Below are positions 7,779-16,784 of a stretch of DNA of 64,000 nucleotides, piece by piece (positions within the stretch are counted from its first letter, which is position 1; each line of letters opens with the position of its first letter). Source of the stretch: Haliscomenobacter sp. (lineage in GTDB: Bacteria; Bacteroidota; Bacteroidia; Chitinophagales; Saprospiraceae). The position numbers and the translations under genes are program-made. Where the stretch lies: NCBI GenBank assembly GCA_016713275.1, contig JADJPL010000008.1, forward strand, positions 62,001 through 126,000. The letters are read 5' to 3'. Under the pieces are notes generated by a model. That model ran no database searches, had not been told where the DNA came from, and was given only the letters and a program-made list of their open reading frames with translations.

Positions 7779-8977
7779 TTCAACAACCTGACGATCAGCG
7801 ACAGCGAGGCCGCGATCAGCAAGGCGCCCATCCAGTAAGGGGCGCCTGGAAGCTGGACAGGGGCTTGGGCAGAGGTGAAGAACGCGAACAGGTTGGTCAT
7901 GATCAGGGGGCCAAAAATGGACGTCAGGCTCATGACGCTGGTCAGGGCTCCGCGCAGTTCCCCTTGCTCGTTCAGGGGAACTTCGTTGGACATGACGCCC
8001 TGCAAGGCGGGCATGGCCAATCCGCCGAGAGAAGCCACCACGGTGATGGCGAACATCATCCAGCCCTGATTGGCGGCGGCATATAAAGCCATACCTATGG
8101 CGTACAGAAAAAGTCCTGCGTAGATCGATTTGGTGGCGCCCAGCCGCGGGATGAGGCTCCTGGTAAGTCCGCCCTGGACAATGGCGCCCATCACGCCCAC
8201 AAACCCCAGGCTTAAGCCGACCATGCGCTCATCCCAACCAAACTTCTCCATGGTGTAGTAAGCCCAGGTGCGTTGGGTAGCAAAGCCGGCGAGCATGATC
8301 AGCACGAAAGGAATCATCAGGCCGAGGATCAGGGGGTAGCGGCGGAGTTGCATCAGCGAGCCCAGTGGGTTGGCCCGCTTCCAGTCGAAGGGGCGCCGGT
8401 GCTCCGCGCTCAGCGATTCCGGGAGGACGAAATACCCATACAGCCAGTTGATCAACGCCAACCCGGCGGAAGCGAAGAACGGTACGCGGCTACCATACGC
8501 GCCCAGGAGGCCTCCCAGCACAGGCCCAAGAATAAACCCCAGCCCAAAAGCAGCCCCGATCAGACCAAAGTTTTGGGCCCGCTTCTCCGGAGGGCTCACA
8601 TCCGCAATATAGGCGCCCGCCGTGGTGGAACTGGCGCCGGTTATCCCGGAAATGAGCCGGGCGGCAAACAACCACCAAATATTGGGCGACAACCCCAATA
8701 AAATATAATCGATCCCGAAACCAAACAAGGAAAACAACAGTACCGGCCTCCTCCCGTAGCGATCGCTCAGCCCTCCTAACACCGGAGAGAAAAAAAACTG
8801 CATCACCGCATACGTAAAAATCAGCCAACCCCCGTATTGCGCCGCGCCGCTGAGGCCTGCGCCCGTCAGCTCCATGATCAGCTTGGGCAAAACAGGGATG
8901 ATGATCCCCAGCCCCGTCACATCGATGAGCATGGTGATAAAGATAAAAAGGAGCGCTGAGTTCCGCTTCTTGGGCAT
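7766..8977 (-). CDS. TetA/TCR-type major facilitator (drug:H+ antiporter-like)
   Basis: 403 residues and twelve predicted membrane helices. Helix 1 carries FITMLIDVTGLGIIIPVLP, the usual N-terminus of class-B-like TetA pumps (DxxGxGxxxPVLP). Loop 2-3 has MFS motif A, GGLSDRYGRRPVLL. Helix 5 has motif C-like GPVLGGLLG. The family exports tetracycline or other small molecules across the inner membrane in exchange for protons. Chromosomal members in environmental Bacteroidota are often not true resistance genes, so the substrate is unknown. The C-terminus ends inside a repeat array (...LLNKRM then stop). Confidence 0.88.
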   Translation of the reverse strand: MPKKRNSALLFIFITMLIDVTGLGIIIPVLPKLIMELTGAGLSGAAQYGGWLIFTYAVMQFFFSPVLGGLSDRYGRRPVLLFSLFGFGIDYILLGLSPNIWWLFAARLISGITGASSTTAGAYIADVSPPEKRAQNFGLIGAAFGLGFILGPVLGGLLGAYGSRVPFFASAGLALINWLYGYFVLPESLSAEHRRPFDWKRANPLGSLMQLRRYPLILGLMIPFVLIMLAGFATQRTWAYYTMEKFGWDERMVGLSLGFVGVMGAIVQGGLTRSLIPRLGATKSIYAGLFLYAIGMALYAAANQGWMMFAITVVASLGGLAMPALQGVMSNEVPLNEQGELRGALTSVMSLTSIFGPLIMTNLFAFFTSAQAPVQLPGAPYWMGALLIAASLSLIVRLLNKRM

Positions 8978-9243
8978 GGTCCTGGATTTGAGTGCAGCAA
9001 AAGTAGGGTATTCACCGGATTCCCAAACAGGTTTGCTTTTCTTATCAGAAAAAGAAAGGGGCTTTTTTTAATTTCATTTGTTGAGGCGGGAATCCGCACG
9101 GGTTAAAAAGAGCTCTTTTCCTTCCCTTGGACCCACCGCAACAAGTCTGTTTTATAAAATTTCGCCCTGCTTTAAACCTTTACCTGCAAGAGGAGTCCAA
9201 AGGGACAAATGCGATTCATTCACCCACATAAAAATCATTGACC

Positions 9244-9564
9244 ATGAAACTCAAATTGTTTCTCGCAGGATTGTTCTTTTTGGTATTCGCTGCTACCTCG
9301 TATGCTCAAACCGCTACTCCCGGCGTCAAAAACCGCCAGGAAAAGCAGCAAAAACGCATCCGCCATGGTATGAACACCGGCGAAATCACCGCAGTCGAGC
9401 GCACGGTTATCGCCGAGCAGCAGCAGGATGTGCGCCAGGCCAAGCGCCGGGCCAAAGCCGATGGACAGGTGACGAAAGGCGAGCGCGCCCGCATCCACCA
9501 GGAGCAGAATGAAGCCAGCCGTAGCATCTACCGCAAAAAGCATAACGGCCGCGACCGGAATTAA
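9244..9564 (+). CDS. Small secreted basic protein
   Basis: 106 residues. The ATG at 9244 is preferred over a TTG at 9238. The signal peptide is LFLAGLFFLVFAATSYAQ. The mature part is charged and helical, rich in Lys, Arg and Gln (NRQEKQQKRIRHGMNTGEIT, RARIHQEQNEASRSIYRKK). Similar short exported proteins of unknown role occur in many proteobacteria and Bacteroidota. It is followed by a hairpin-rich repeat and then the stress-protein gene. No function is assigned. Confidence 0.75.
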   Translation: MKLKLFLAGLFFLVFAATSYAQTATPGVKNRQEKQQKRIRHGMNTGEITAVERTVIAEQQQDVRQAKRRAKADGQVTKGERARIHQEQNEASRSIYRKKHNGRDRN

Positions 9565-9582
9565 TCTCCTGCTGCGTGGCTG

Positions 9583-9652
9583 GAGCCTCGTGTCCCCTGG
9601 CGCGAGGCCCCAGCCTCGTGCCCTGTACCCCGGAGAGGCTCCAGCCTCTCCC
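9583..9652. repeat. Family D: GGCTGGAGCCTCG hairpin repeat
   Basis: Words GGCTGGAGCCTCGTG, CGAGGCCCCAGCCTCG and GAGAGGCTCCAGCCTCTC follow one another, each self-complementary or complementary to its neighbour. This is a compact intergenic hairpin cluster, seen only once in this window. Confidence 0.65.
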
Positions 9653-9721
9653 CCCAAATCTAAAAAACCGCCCTTCCAAATTACCCCGGATTTCCTTATC
9701 TTTAAGGTAAAGACATCCGCT

Positions 9722-10519
9722 ATGCACAAGATTCTTTTCCTCAACGACCTTTCCGACCAAGCGCCCCAGGCTTTTCAATTTGCCTTCGCCCTCGCCTCCC
9801 GCTACCAGGCGATTCTGGCCCAAGTATGCTGTAACCCTTTGATGGAACTGCCCCCTAACCGGGGACAGGAACGGTCCAAGCACTTGAGAGAAACCTTAAT
9901 TTCCTTTAGTCAGGCCCACACCCCGACTACGGCAGATCTGGCGTCACAGGATTTTTTGGAATCCTGGCTGGACGACGACGACGGCGTCAACGAACTCGCT
10001 TTGGAAATCCGGGCCGACCTGATCGTTTTACCGGAATCGGCGCCCCGTACGGCGGCGCTGGCGAAGCAACTCGTCCGCAAATCGCCTTTACCCTTATTGC
10101 TCATTCCTTCGGGCTCGGTCTATGCCGGCTTCGACCGGTTGGTCTTTTCCACTTCGTTTCATTTCAACGACCTCATGGCGTTGAACTTGCTTAGCCGAAT
10201 GGGCAAGCTCTTCCATAGCAAAGTGGACATCATCCATGTTTCCGAAGGCGAATTCGAACGGCAGGCAGCAGCTGAAAAGTTGGGGGCATTGGCCGAGGTA
10301 TACAGCGCCAACCCCATGTTCTCCTTCCAGTTGCTGAGCGGAGATGCTCCCCGCCAGGTAATCCTCCAATACCTGAAGGACCACTCGGCCCAGTTGCTCG
10401 CCATGACCACGTACAAGCGGTCCGGGTGGGCGGCTTTCCTCGAAAGTAGCACCTCCGAGTTTATGGCCAGGCAAAGCCCTTGCCCTATCCTCATCACCAA
10501 GGATTTGGAGGAGATCTAG
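9722..10519 (+). CDS. Universal stress protein (tandem UspA-like)
   Basis: 265 residues from ATG 9722. An upstream in-frame start at 9509 would overlap the previous gene. The first Usp-like half begins HKILFLNDLSDQAPQAFQFA and contains LALEIRADLIVLPES and KSPLPLLLIPSG, the fold's typical beta-4/alpha-4 and last-strand segments. The second half (from about 140) begins FDRLVFSTSFHFND and ends SPCPILITKDLEEI. The ATP-loop motif G-x2-G-x9-G is weak in both halves, so nucleotide binding is uncertain. It is a cytoplasmic stress or regulatory protein and converges with the DUF502 gene 7 bp away. Confidence 0.85.
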   Translation: MHKILFLNDLSDQAPQAFQFAFALASRYQAILAQVCCNPLMELPPNRGQERSKHLRETLISFSQAHTPTTADLASQDFLESWLDDDDGVNELALEIRADLIVLPESAPRTAALAKQLVRKSPLPLLLIPSGSVYAGFDRLVFSTSFHFNDLMALNLLSRMGKLFHSKVDIIHVSEGEFERQAAAEKLGALAEVYSANPMFSFQLLSGDAPRQVILQYLKDHSAQLLAMTTYKRSGWAAFLESSTSEFMARQSPCPILITKDLEEI

Positions 10520-10526
10520 GTCCGGC

Positions 10527-11162
10527 TTAGCGGCTGGCAAAAAGCGCTTCCTCTCCCTCAAACAACGAAGCAGCCCCCGTTCCCACTCCAATAACCACCC
10601 GGACGGCGTCTTCCGGCCGCGCTTTCAGGTGGGTCACCTGATCCTTATGACAGAAAAAAACGTACCCGTTGGTAGGGTTAGGACCAGTGGGGACAAAAAG
10701 AGACAAATAGTCGTCGGGGAGTTCGTCCACCACAAATCCCAGCATCCGCGTTTTATTGCTATAAACATCTACCAAAACCACCTCCTGAAAAGGAGGCCGC
10801 TTCCCCTGGCCCAGCATTTGCTGCACCGCGTCGCGCAGGGTGCTGTACAGCGGAAGCGGCTCCAGAAGCCGGTCTTCCAATTCGCTGAAAAAGGCTTTCC
10901 CTGCCTTGGTTTGCATCACCAGTCCGATCAGAAAGAAACACCCCAGCGTGATGCCGAACGCCGTCAAATCAACAACCCAGGCGGCCCAACCTTCCGGAAG
11001 ACTGAGAACATGCTCCACCGGGTCCAGAATACGGGCGACAGCCCGAACGACGGTCCGGATCAGCCAGATAAAGATCGTAACCGGGAGAACGACTACCAGC
11101 CCGCCCATCACGGAGGTAATCAGGAAAGCGCGCATGCGCTGCAAGAGTGTTTTATGTGCCAT
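10527..11162 (-). CDS. DUF502 inner-membrane protein
   Basis: 211 residues from the ATG at 11162. Two membrane segments are clear: FLITSVMGGLVVVLPVTIFI and VVDLTAFGITLGCFFLIGLV. They are followed by the conserved DUF502 soluble part (PLYSTLRDAVQQMLG, VVLVDVYSNKTRMLGFVV, LFVPTGPNPTNGYVFF). The family is widespread and its biochemical role is unknown; a membrane-associated scaffold or transport accessory has been suggested in plants. It forms no obvious operon. Confidence 0.9.
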   Translation of the reverse strand: MAHKTLLQRMRAFLITSVMGGLVVVLPVTIFIWLIRTVVRAVARILDPVEHVLSLPEGWAAWVVDLTAFGITLGCFFLIGLVMQTKAGKAFFSELEDRLLEPLPLYSTLRDAVQQMLGQGKRPPFQEVVLVDVYSNKTRMLGFVVDELPDDYLSLFVPTGPNPTNGYVFFCHKDQVTHLKARPEDAVRVVIGVGTGAASLFEGEEALFASR

Positions 11163-11239
11163 AATTTGATGCAATGATGACTTAAATCAGTGCCATCAAA
11201 ATTAATAAAATGCAACTTGAAAGGGAAAATTCACCTGAC

Positions 11240-11766
11240 ATGATCCTGCTTTATGGGTTCATTGTATTGTTGTTGTTAATAGTCTCTTTCTTCTGTTTGC
11301 CCCACTTCGGCTATGCTTGAACAGCCGTCAGCAACGCTATCAGATCAGTTGGGCGCCACTAGCCGTTGCCCAGGTCATACCTGCCGAAGACGACCTATGG
11401 ATTCGCGTCCGGATATTGTTTTGGCAAAGGCAATGGCTGCTCACCCGGTTAATGCTCCTGGCGGAAAGCACGGGTAAAGAACGGCCAAAGCAGAAGAAAG
11501 CCCCCGCGCCGAAACCAGAAAAAAAGGCCAAAACATCCTTCTCCTGGAAAACCATCAAACGGCTTCTGGCGAGTTTTCGCATACACCGATTTCGGATCGA
11601 CCTCGACACAGGGGATTATCTCGTCAATTCCTGGCTTTTCCCCTTGCTGTATTTTATACAGACGCCCCGCTATGGGATACGGATCAACTACCTGGGAAGA
11701 ACGGATATCGACCTGGAAATAGAAAACTCCGGTTTCCGGCTCCTGCGGGCCTTCTTTGGCCGGTAG
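11240..11766 (+). CDS. Membrane-anchored hypothetical protein, frame broken near 11310
   Basis: An ATG at 11240 encodes MILLYGFIVLLLLIVSFFCL, one membrane helix, and stops at a TGA (11312-11314). The frame starting at 11317 (LNSRQQRYQISWAPLAVAQV) continues naturally if one base is added near 11310, giving about 175 residues. The soluble part has a Lys/Pro-rich linker (KKAPAPKPEKK) near its middle and a C-terminal RIHRFRIDLDTGDYLVNSWL region with strand-like repeats. Joining the two parts is inference; the alternative is that only the 149-residue downstream frame is real. No family is recognised. The gerW-like gene follows after 31 bp. Confidence 0.55.
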
Positions 11767-11797
11767 CGCGTGTATTATTAACCAAAAATAGTAAAAA

Positions 11798-12166
11798 ATG
11801 AACCTGGAAGAAATGCTGCCCAAAATGACGGAGTTCTTTAAAAATGAAGCCAAAACCGACACGGTGATTGGAACGCCCTTCCAACTTGGCGAATTTCATT
11901 GCGTTCCCGTGATCCGGGTAGGGCTTGGCTTTGGATCGGGCATGGGGGAAGGCGGCGACCCCAAAGCAGCCCACGGAGAAGGCGTCGGGCTCGCCGGCGG
12001 TATTGGAGTGGAACCCATTGGTTTTCTGGTGACCCGCCAGGACGCCATTATGTTCCTTCCCGTTAAATCCAACATGAGCACCGGAATCAATGCCGCTTTT
12101 GAAAAACTGCCCAACCTGCTCGAAAAGTACATGGACCTGAAGAAGAACGAACCGGCACATAACTGA
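11798..12166 (+). CDS. GerW/YtfJ-family protein
   Basis: 122 residues. The pattern TVIGTPFQLGEFHCVPVIRV, then a Gly-rich stretch (GLGFGSGMGEGG... GEGVGLAGGIGVEPIGFLV), matches GerW (YtfJ) proteins, named for Bacillus spore germination but widespread in non-sporulating bacteria including Bacteroidota. The role outside Bacillus is unknown. It has no signal peptide. It probably shares a transcript with the membrane protein upstream. Confidence 0.88.
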   Translation: MNLEEMLPKMTEFFKNEAKTDTVIGTPFQLGEFHCVPVIRVGLGFGSGMGEGGDPKAAHGEGVGLAGGIGVEPIGFLVTRQDAIMFLPVKSNMSTGINAAFEKLPNLLEKYMDLKKNEPAHN

Positions 12167-12320
12167 CAATCGTCAACCCTTCGGGTGATGATTATCCTAT
12201 CGCCGGGTGGGAAAAGAAGCGTATCTTTTGAACAACGGACCGGCCAGATGGAGCTTGCACTGAGGAACGGAAACCGCGCATCTGGCCGTCCCTGAATCCT
12301 GGAAAAATAATGCACGGCAT

Positions 12321-12694
12321 ATGAAAGAAGAAAGCACCATGCGCAGTTCGCCGCACCAGGAACACCGGGATTGGCTTAGCCAGCTGGATTTTTACTCCGA
12401 AGAGCTCCGGATTTTTGAACGGGAACTTCAAAAGTCATCCAGGAGCATCCCGACCTATTGTCCATTATTGAGCACGTAGACGAGTACCGGGAGATTCTGG
12501 TTCGAAAAAAACTCCATATTCAGGATTTTAAAGCCCGTATTCTGGGCCACGAACAGCAAATGGGAAACGACCCGGAGCCATCCGGGGAGGAAGAAAGCGT
12601 GCATCGCCTGCTGAAATCCGAACTTTCCGATTTTCAGAAATCCATGGAAGATCTGAAACGCAGCTTCCGCCGGTTCGTTGCTTACAACGATTAG
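12321..12694 (+). CDS. Small coiled-coil cytoplasmic protein, frame broken at 12430-12433
   Basis: The frame from ATG 12321 (MKEESTMRSSPHQEHRDWLS...) leaves phase at the A-run 12430-12433. Adding one A joins it as LQKVIQEHPDLLSIIEHVDE to the downstream frame ending RSFRRFVAYND, 124 residues in total. The composition is Glu/Lys/Arg-rich with heptad-like leucines (DWLSQLDFYSEELRIFEREL; LLKSELSDFQKSMEDLKRSF), suggesting two long helices. No family is recognised. As both halves make sense only together, a sequencing indel is the likely cause of the break. Confidence 0.6.
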
Positions 12695-12726
12695 TCCTAT
12701 TTCGTCCTATCCCTGGATAAAAAACA

Positions 12727-12746
12727 GGAGGCTTTGGCAAGCCTCC
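12727..12746 (-). terminator. Terminator reading leftward
   Basis: GGAGGCTT and AAGCCTCC flank a TGGC loop. On the minus strand the hairpin is followed by TGTTTTTT, a proper terminator for leftward transcripts. A second hairpin, GGCTGCT/AGCAGCC, lies at about 12802-12818. Leftward termination here implies a minus-strand transcript from the 12.9-13.0 kb region. Confidence 0.6.
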
Positions 12747-12884
12747 CAATTAGGATTAGTATGAGTACAACATATTGCCAGAAAAAAACGGCAAAACCGC
12801 CGGCTGCTTGAGCAGCCAGCGGGACTTCACAATGCCGTTTATTAAATAAAGGAAAATCACTTTTCTTCTGTTAAAAATACCCTG

Positions 12885-13010
12885 TTACGAATTACCAAGA
12901 ATAAAATGTTGCCCATTGGCGCCTGGGTTCTTTCCAAAAGCGCCCCTTTGGGCATTAATGCCGAAAACGGAAACTTCTTTGGCTTTCATTCCCCCAAACA
13001 TGTTGTTCAT
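12885..13010 (-). CDS. Possible 41-residue peptide gene
   Basis: The minus-strand frame starts MNNMFGGMKAKEVSVFGINA and ends FILGNS. It lies divergent from the histidine kinase at 13070 and upstream of a leftward terminator at 12727-12746. Its short length, Gly-Gly at residues 6-7 and Gly/Asn-rich tail could suit an exported or signalling peptide, but nothing identifies a family. Protein-like composition and the terminator are the only support. It may be chance. Confidence 0.3.
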   Translation of the reverse strand: MNNMFGGMKAKEVSVFGINAQRGAFGKNPGANGQHFILGNS

Positions 13011-13041
13011 CGCTAAAATGGCGCTTATTCAATTCATTTTT

Positions 13042-13049
13042 TAGCTTTG
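13042..13049 (+). promoter_or_regulatory. Bacteroidota -7 promoter box for the kinase operon
   Basis: TAGCTTTG matches the TAnnTTTG -7 consensus, 20 bp before the kinase start codon. No clear -33 TTTG was seen at the usual distance. Confidence 0.5.
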
Positions 13050-13069
13050 TATCCATAGATCAATACGGA

Positions 13070-14197
13070 ATGGAGCAACTACTCAATAAATTGACCGAAC
13101 CAAGGAACCGCATCTGGACGCATGTGCTGTTCTGGATCATCTACCTCGTTTTCTTCTCCTTGCTGTACGGGAACATCCACAACGACTACGTCCGGGGGAT
13201 CACCCAGTTCCTGTGCACCTTGCCTGCAACCATGGCGGCGACCTACTTCACGCTGTACTTGCTCATCCCCAAATTTCTCGACGCGAAACGGTATGCCGGG
13301 TTCACGCTGTTATTCGTCTTCACCGCCGTCGTGTTTGGCTACTTCGACCGGCTCGTGGTCCACTGGCTTTGGGTGCCGGTTTATCTTCCAGACTACCCTT
13401 ACCACAAATTCCCTTTAACCGACCTGGGCAAAGCCATACAACAAACCACCAATGTATATACCATCGTATTCGTAGCTGCCGCCATTAAGCTGGTTAAACG
13501 CAACTACCAAAACGAAAAACTGGCCAGAGAACTCAGCCAGGAAAAACTGGACGCCGAACTGAAATTCCTCAAAGCCCAGATTCATCCCCACTTTTTGTTC
13601 AATACACTGAATACGCTATACGCCCTCACGCTGCAAAACTCCCCCCTTTCCTCAGAAGTCGTCCTAAGGCTGTCCAACCTGCTGGACTATATGCTCTACG
13701 ACTGCAATGTTCCTCAGATCTCCCTTCGAAAGGAAATTCAGCAAATCCAAAACATGATCGAGCTGGAAAAATTCCGGTATGGCGAGCGGCTGGAGGTGGC
13801 CCTGACCCAAAGCGGCAATATAGGCAACCAGATGCTCCCTCCCCTCCTGATGCTCCCCTTTATTGAAAACGCCTTCAAGCATGGCGCCAGTCAGGATATC
13901 GAAGACGCCTTTATAAATATCGACCTAACCATCAAAGAAAACGCCCTCATCCTGCGGGTAGAGAACAGCAAGGCGCCCAATCAGGAGATCCCTCTTACCG
14001 ACACGGGGTACACCAAAGGGATCGGGCTGAAAAATGTGCAGCGCCGGCTCGATTTGCTCTTTGGCCCGCACTACGATCTCCAGGTTTTTGACGAAGAGGA
14101 TATGTTTATGACCGTGTTGCGCATTCCGCTGGAACCTTCCGACGAGCTGCCGGAAGCCGCCGCCAAAGAAAAAGAAGCGGCCACGGCGATCGAATAA
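13070..14197 (+). CDS. LytS-type sensor histidine kinase
   Basis: 375 residues. Four N-terminal membrane helices (FWIIYLVFFSLLYGN, LPATMAATYFTLYLLIP, FTLLFVFTAVVFGYF, VYTIVFVAAAIKLV) are followed by a short coiled coil and the His_kinase (PF06580) box QIHPHFLFNTLNTLYALT, whose first His of HPHF is the expected phospho-acceptor. The ATPase N-box is LLPFIENAFKHGA and the G-box is KGIGLKNVQRRLDLLF. It has no large extracellular sensor. It signals to the LytTR regulator 7 bp downstream. Such pairs are abundant in Bacteroidota and targets are usually unknown. Confidence 0.95.
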   Translation: MEQLLNKLTEPRNRIWTHVLFWIIYLVFFSLLYGNIHNDYVRGITQFLCTLPATMAATYFTLYLLIPKFLDAKRYAGFTLLFVFTAVVFGYFDRLVVHWLWVPVYLPDYPYHKFPLTDLGKAIQQTTNVYTIVFVAAAIKLVKRNYQNEKLARELSQEKLDAELKFLKAQIHPHFLFNTLNTLYALTLQNSPLSSEVVLRLSNLLDYMLYDCNVPQISLRKEIQQIQNMIELEKFRYGERLEVALTQSGNIGNQMLPPLLMLPFIENAFKHGASQDIEDAFINIDLTIKENALILRVENSKAPNQEIPLTDTGYTKGIGLKNVQRRLDLLFGPHYDLQVFDEEDMFMTVLRIPLEPSDELPEAAAKEKEAATAIE

Positions 14198-14204
14198 ATA
14201 AGCT

Positions 14205-14942
14205 ATGAAACTTAAATGCCTTTTGGTCGATGACGAGCCCCTTGCCCGCGACGTACTCGAATCGTATATCCGGAGAGTAGACGGGCTGGAACTGGTGGCC
14301 CGATGCGACAATGCCCTTCAGGCCTTCGACCTGATCCAATCCCAACCGATCGATTTGATCTTCCTGGATATCCAAATGCCGCGCCTGGATGGGATTGAAT
14401 TCCTGAAAACCCTGCAAAATCCGCCTAAGGTGGTTTTCACGACGGCCTACCGGGATTTTGCCATCGAAGCCTTTGAGCTCGATGCCCTGGACTACCTCCT
14501 CAAACCCATTCCGTTCAGCCGGTTCCTGAAAGCGGTCAGCAAAGCCTTTAACCTCCTTCAAAAACCCGGGCCGCCGCCTTCGCCTGCGGCGCTGAACGCA
14601 TCGCAGGAAGAATTGCCCCAACTCAGCGGGCAGGAAAATATCATTGTCCGGGCAGATAAGAAAATGATCAAGATTCCACTGGAAGATATCCAGTATATCG
14701 AGAGCCTAAAGGACTACGTCATCATTTACCTTCCAGGACGGCGGATTGTCACCAAACAGAAAATCAGCTACCTGGAACAAAAACTGCCGGACGGCGACTT
14801 TCTCCGAATCCACCGGTCTTTTTTGGTAGCTATCAACAAGATCCAGGCATTTTCCCCAAACCATGTGGAAATCAACAACCAGGAACTCCCCATAGGCCGA
14901 AGCTATAAAAGCGAGGTAGCCAAGGTGCTTGGCATTTCCTGA
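14205..14942 (+). CDS. LytTR-family response regulator
   Basis: 245 residues. The receiver domain occupies residues 1-~120, with acidic pocket VDDEP, phospho-acceptor Asp in LIFLDIQMPRLDGIEFL and Lys in DYLLKPIPFSRF. The LytTR DNA-binding domain covers ~145-243 (DKKMIKIPLEDIQYIESLKD, FLRIHRSFLVAINKI). It is the cognate partner of the preceding kinase by spacing. It activates or represses genes through paired LytTR sites; none could be assigned here. Confidence 0.96.
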   Translation: MKLKCLLVDDEPLARDVLESYIRRVDGLELVARCDNALQAFDLIQSQPIDLIFLDIQMPRLDGIEFLKTLQNPPKVVFTTAYRDFAIEAFELDALDYLLKPIPFSRFLKAVSKAFNLLQKPGPPPSPAALNASQEELPQLSGQENIIVRADKKMIKIPLEDIQYIESLKDYVIIYLPGRRIVTKQKISYLEQKLPDGDFLRIHRSFLVAINKIQAFSPNHVEINNQELPIGRSYKSEVAKVLGIS

Positions 14943-14945
14943 ACG

Positions 14946-15224
14946 CTAGATTTGGGCGCCGGAAGCGGAAGCGTTTAACGAATCTACCGGTAGAGGATGC
15001 GCCAGCCGGATGCTGTCGAGAATAACCTCCCGCCGCAAAGAATCCCTCAACAGGTCTGTTTGCTGCTGTTCCAACGCTTTCTGGGTCCGGTCGGCTTTCC
15101 AGTACAAGTCGGCCAGCGCGTACAGGGCGCCCAGGTTGAGGACAATCAGAAATACGAGGAATTGCTGACCGAAGGCAAAGATCATTTTGGGAGCGTCCGC
15201 TTGGCGGGCAGGTTGGTTTTCCAT
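14946..15224 (-). CDS. Small single-pass membrane protein downstream of DUF4407 gene
   Basis: 92 residues from the ATG at 15224, 5 bp after the stop of the DUF4407 gene, so probably co-transcribed. One membrane helix (FLVFLIVLNLGALYALADLY) is followed by a charged helix (ADRTQKALEQQQTDLLRDSL) likely to form a coiled coil. A partner role for the DUF4407 protein is suggested by operon position only. No family is recognised. Confidence 0.6.
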   Translation of the reverse strand: MENQPARQADAPKMIFAFGQQFLVFLIVLNLGALYALADLYWKADRTQKALEQQQTDLLRDSLRREVILDSIRLAHPLPVDSLNASASGAQI

Positions 15225-15229
15225 AACAA

Positions 15230-16600
15230 TTAGGCCGGTTTTGCAGAGGTAAAAAACTGGCGGACCAGATAATCCACGCCAATATTCAGAAGAAACAGCG
15301 CCGGGATTGCCCACCCAAGAAATACAGGGTGTTTCGTAATCAGATACAAACAGCCCGTCTGGAAGAAGGTAAAGAACAGGAAGCGGATCGCCCGCATCCA
15401 CAGGGTTCTGGCGTCGGCGCCCATCAGGCTGAACGGCTCGGAAGGCTGCGTTTCCCGGTGGGAACCATATGGTATTTCTACGTTGATATACTCGCCCACC
15501 TTTTCTTTCAAAGCAGGAAAAGCGCCCTGCCAGCCCGACACGTGCTCCGCGACCTTTCCGATCCGGTATCCGGTCAGCTGGTCGACGACGGACCTACGCA
15601 CCAAATCCTCCTGAGCGCGCTCGTAGGCAGGCGAAGATTGACTGGTATACAACCCTTCCTGTTCCAGCATACGATCGTATTCGCCCGGCTTGGTTGCCGC
15701 TTTAAAGGAAACCGGAAGGATATCGACGAGGATGAAGAAGATAATCAGAAACCACATCGTCCATCGCACCGTCTGGCCGCCTACTTCTTCCTTCATCAGC
15801 CGTTCCAGGGCAATCTCCCGGGCCAGGTAATTGGTGCTGAACCGCTCCCGAAAGGCGGCAACCTTTTCCTCCCTTTCTTTCTGGAGCTTGACGGTCTCCT
15901 GGTTGTTTTCACTGATCTTTTCAAAATTGCGCATCCGGAGATCCGCGATCTCCGTGTTGAGATAGGTAATTTCTTCTTTGATCTCCTTCGATCTGGGGCC
16001 GTATTGGCGCATCCCCGAGGTGGTGCCGCAATTGAGGGTCGTGTCTTTTCCGCTCATCTCAAACAGCAGGAGTTTTTCCTTGCATTGCCGTTCAAATAGC
16101 TTGGCTTCAATTTCGGCCTTGAGCAAGCTATCCCGGCCCCGAACAACGTTGATCGAGGTTTCGTAATCGTCGAAGAGCTTTTCTTCTCCCTCATCCTGCA
16201 TCGTTAGCAATTCCTGGCGCAAGCTGTCGTCAAAAACAAGCAAAACAAGCGGGTGGGAAACGACAATCCCGATTCCTATGGAAAACAGCAACCGGCTGAA
16301 GAAAAGAAACGACAGGATGTCCTTACGCGGGCTATCCGATTTTCGGAACGTCGAAACAATAAAGCGGTCAAAAATGAACACAATCAGGGCCCAAACCGTA
16401 CCCGCCGCAACGTAAACCGGCCATTTGCCGGTAAGCGTAGAAATGGCGTAAATCATCGAAAACAAGCCCAGGACAGCAGGAACCCACACAAGGCCCCCGT
16501 AACCGGCATGCTTGATGTGCTCCGATTTGCCGCATCGGTCCAGAACTTCCCGGTCGGAACCGGCAGACCAAACAAAAAAGGAATACAGGGATGGCTTCAA
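15230..16600 (-). CDS. DUF4407 membrane protein
   Basis: 456 residues. The N-terminus has the DUF4407 signature: a soluble start with GSDREVLDRCGKSEHIKHAG, then paired helices (LVWVPAVLGLFSMIYAISTL, YVAAGTVWALIVFIFDRFIV). The middle third is a long charged coiled coil (EIKEEITYLNTEIADLRMRN, ENNQETVKLQKEREEKVAAF) between membrane segments. A further membrane region (VRWTMWFLIIFFILVDILPV) and two C-terminal helices follow. The family is of unknown function, found mainly in Bacteroidota and Actinobacteria. Two cysteines in the loop (QCKEKLLLF, LNCGTTSG) may be paired outside the membrane. Confidence 0.88.
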   Translation of the reverse strand: MKPSLYSFFVWSAGSDREVLDRCGKSEHIKHAGYGGLVWVPAVLGLFSMIYAISTLTGKWPVYVAAGTVWALIVFIFDRFIVSTFRKSDSPRKDILSFLFFSRLLFSIGIGIVVSHPLVLLVFDDSLRQELLTMQDEGEEKLFDDYETSINVVRGRDSLLKAEIEAKLFERQCKEKLLLFEMSGKDTTLNCGTTSGMRQYGPRSKEIKEEITYLNTEIADLRMRNFEKISENNQETVKLQKEREEKVAAFRERFSTNYLAREIALERLMKEEVGGQTVRWTMWFLIIFFILVDILPVSFKAATKPGEYDRMLEQEGLYTSQSSPAYERAQEDLVRRSVVDQLTGYRIGKVAEHVSGWQGAFPALKEKVGEYINVEIPYGSHRETQPSEPFSLMGADARTLWMRAIRFLFFTFFQTGCLYLITKHPVFLGWAIPALFLLNIGVDYLVRQFFTSAKPA

Positions 16601-16784
16601 GGTGCGAACGGGTATTGTCGGATGAAAAAACGTTTGTCGGGGAAATTTAGAAAAACCGGTCTGGGATTGCCCGCTTATTCGACTGGGAACCCCTTTCCAA
16701 CGATAAAAGTCGCCTAATTATTGAACCGGGCAAAAAGTACTTTTAAGAAATGATATCTTTATTCGTCCAAACACCATTCCAGCC

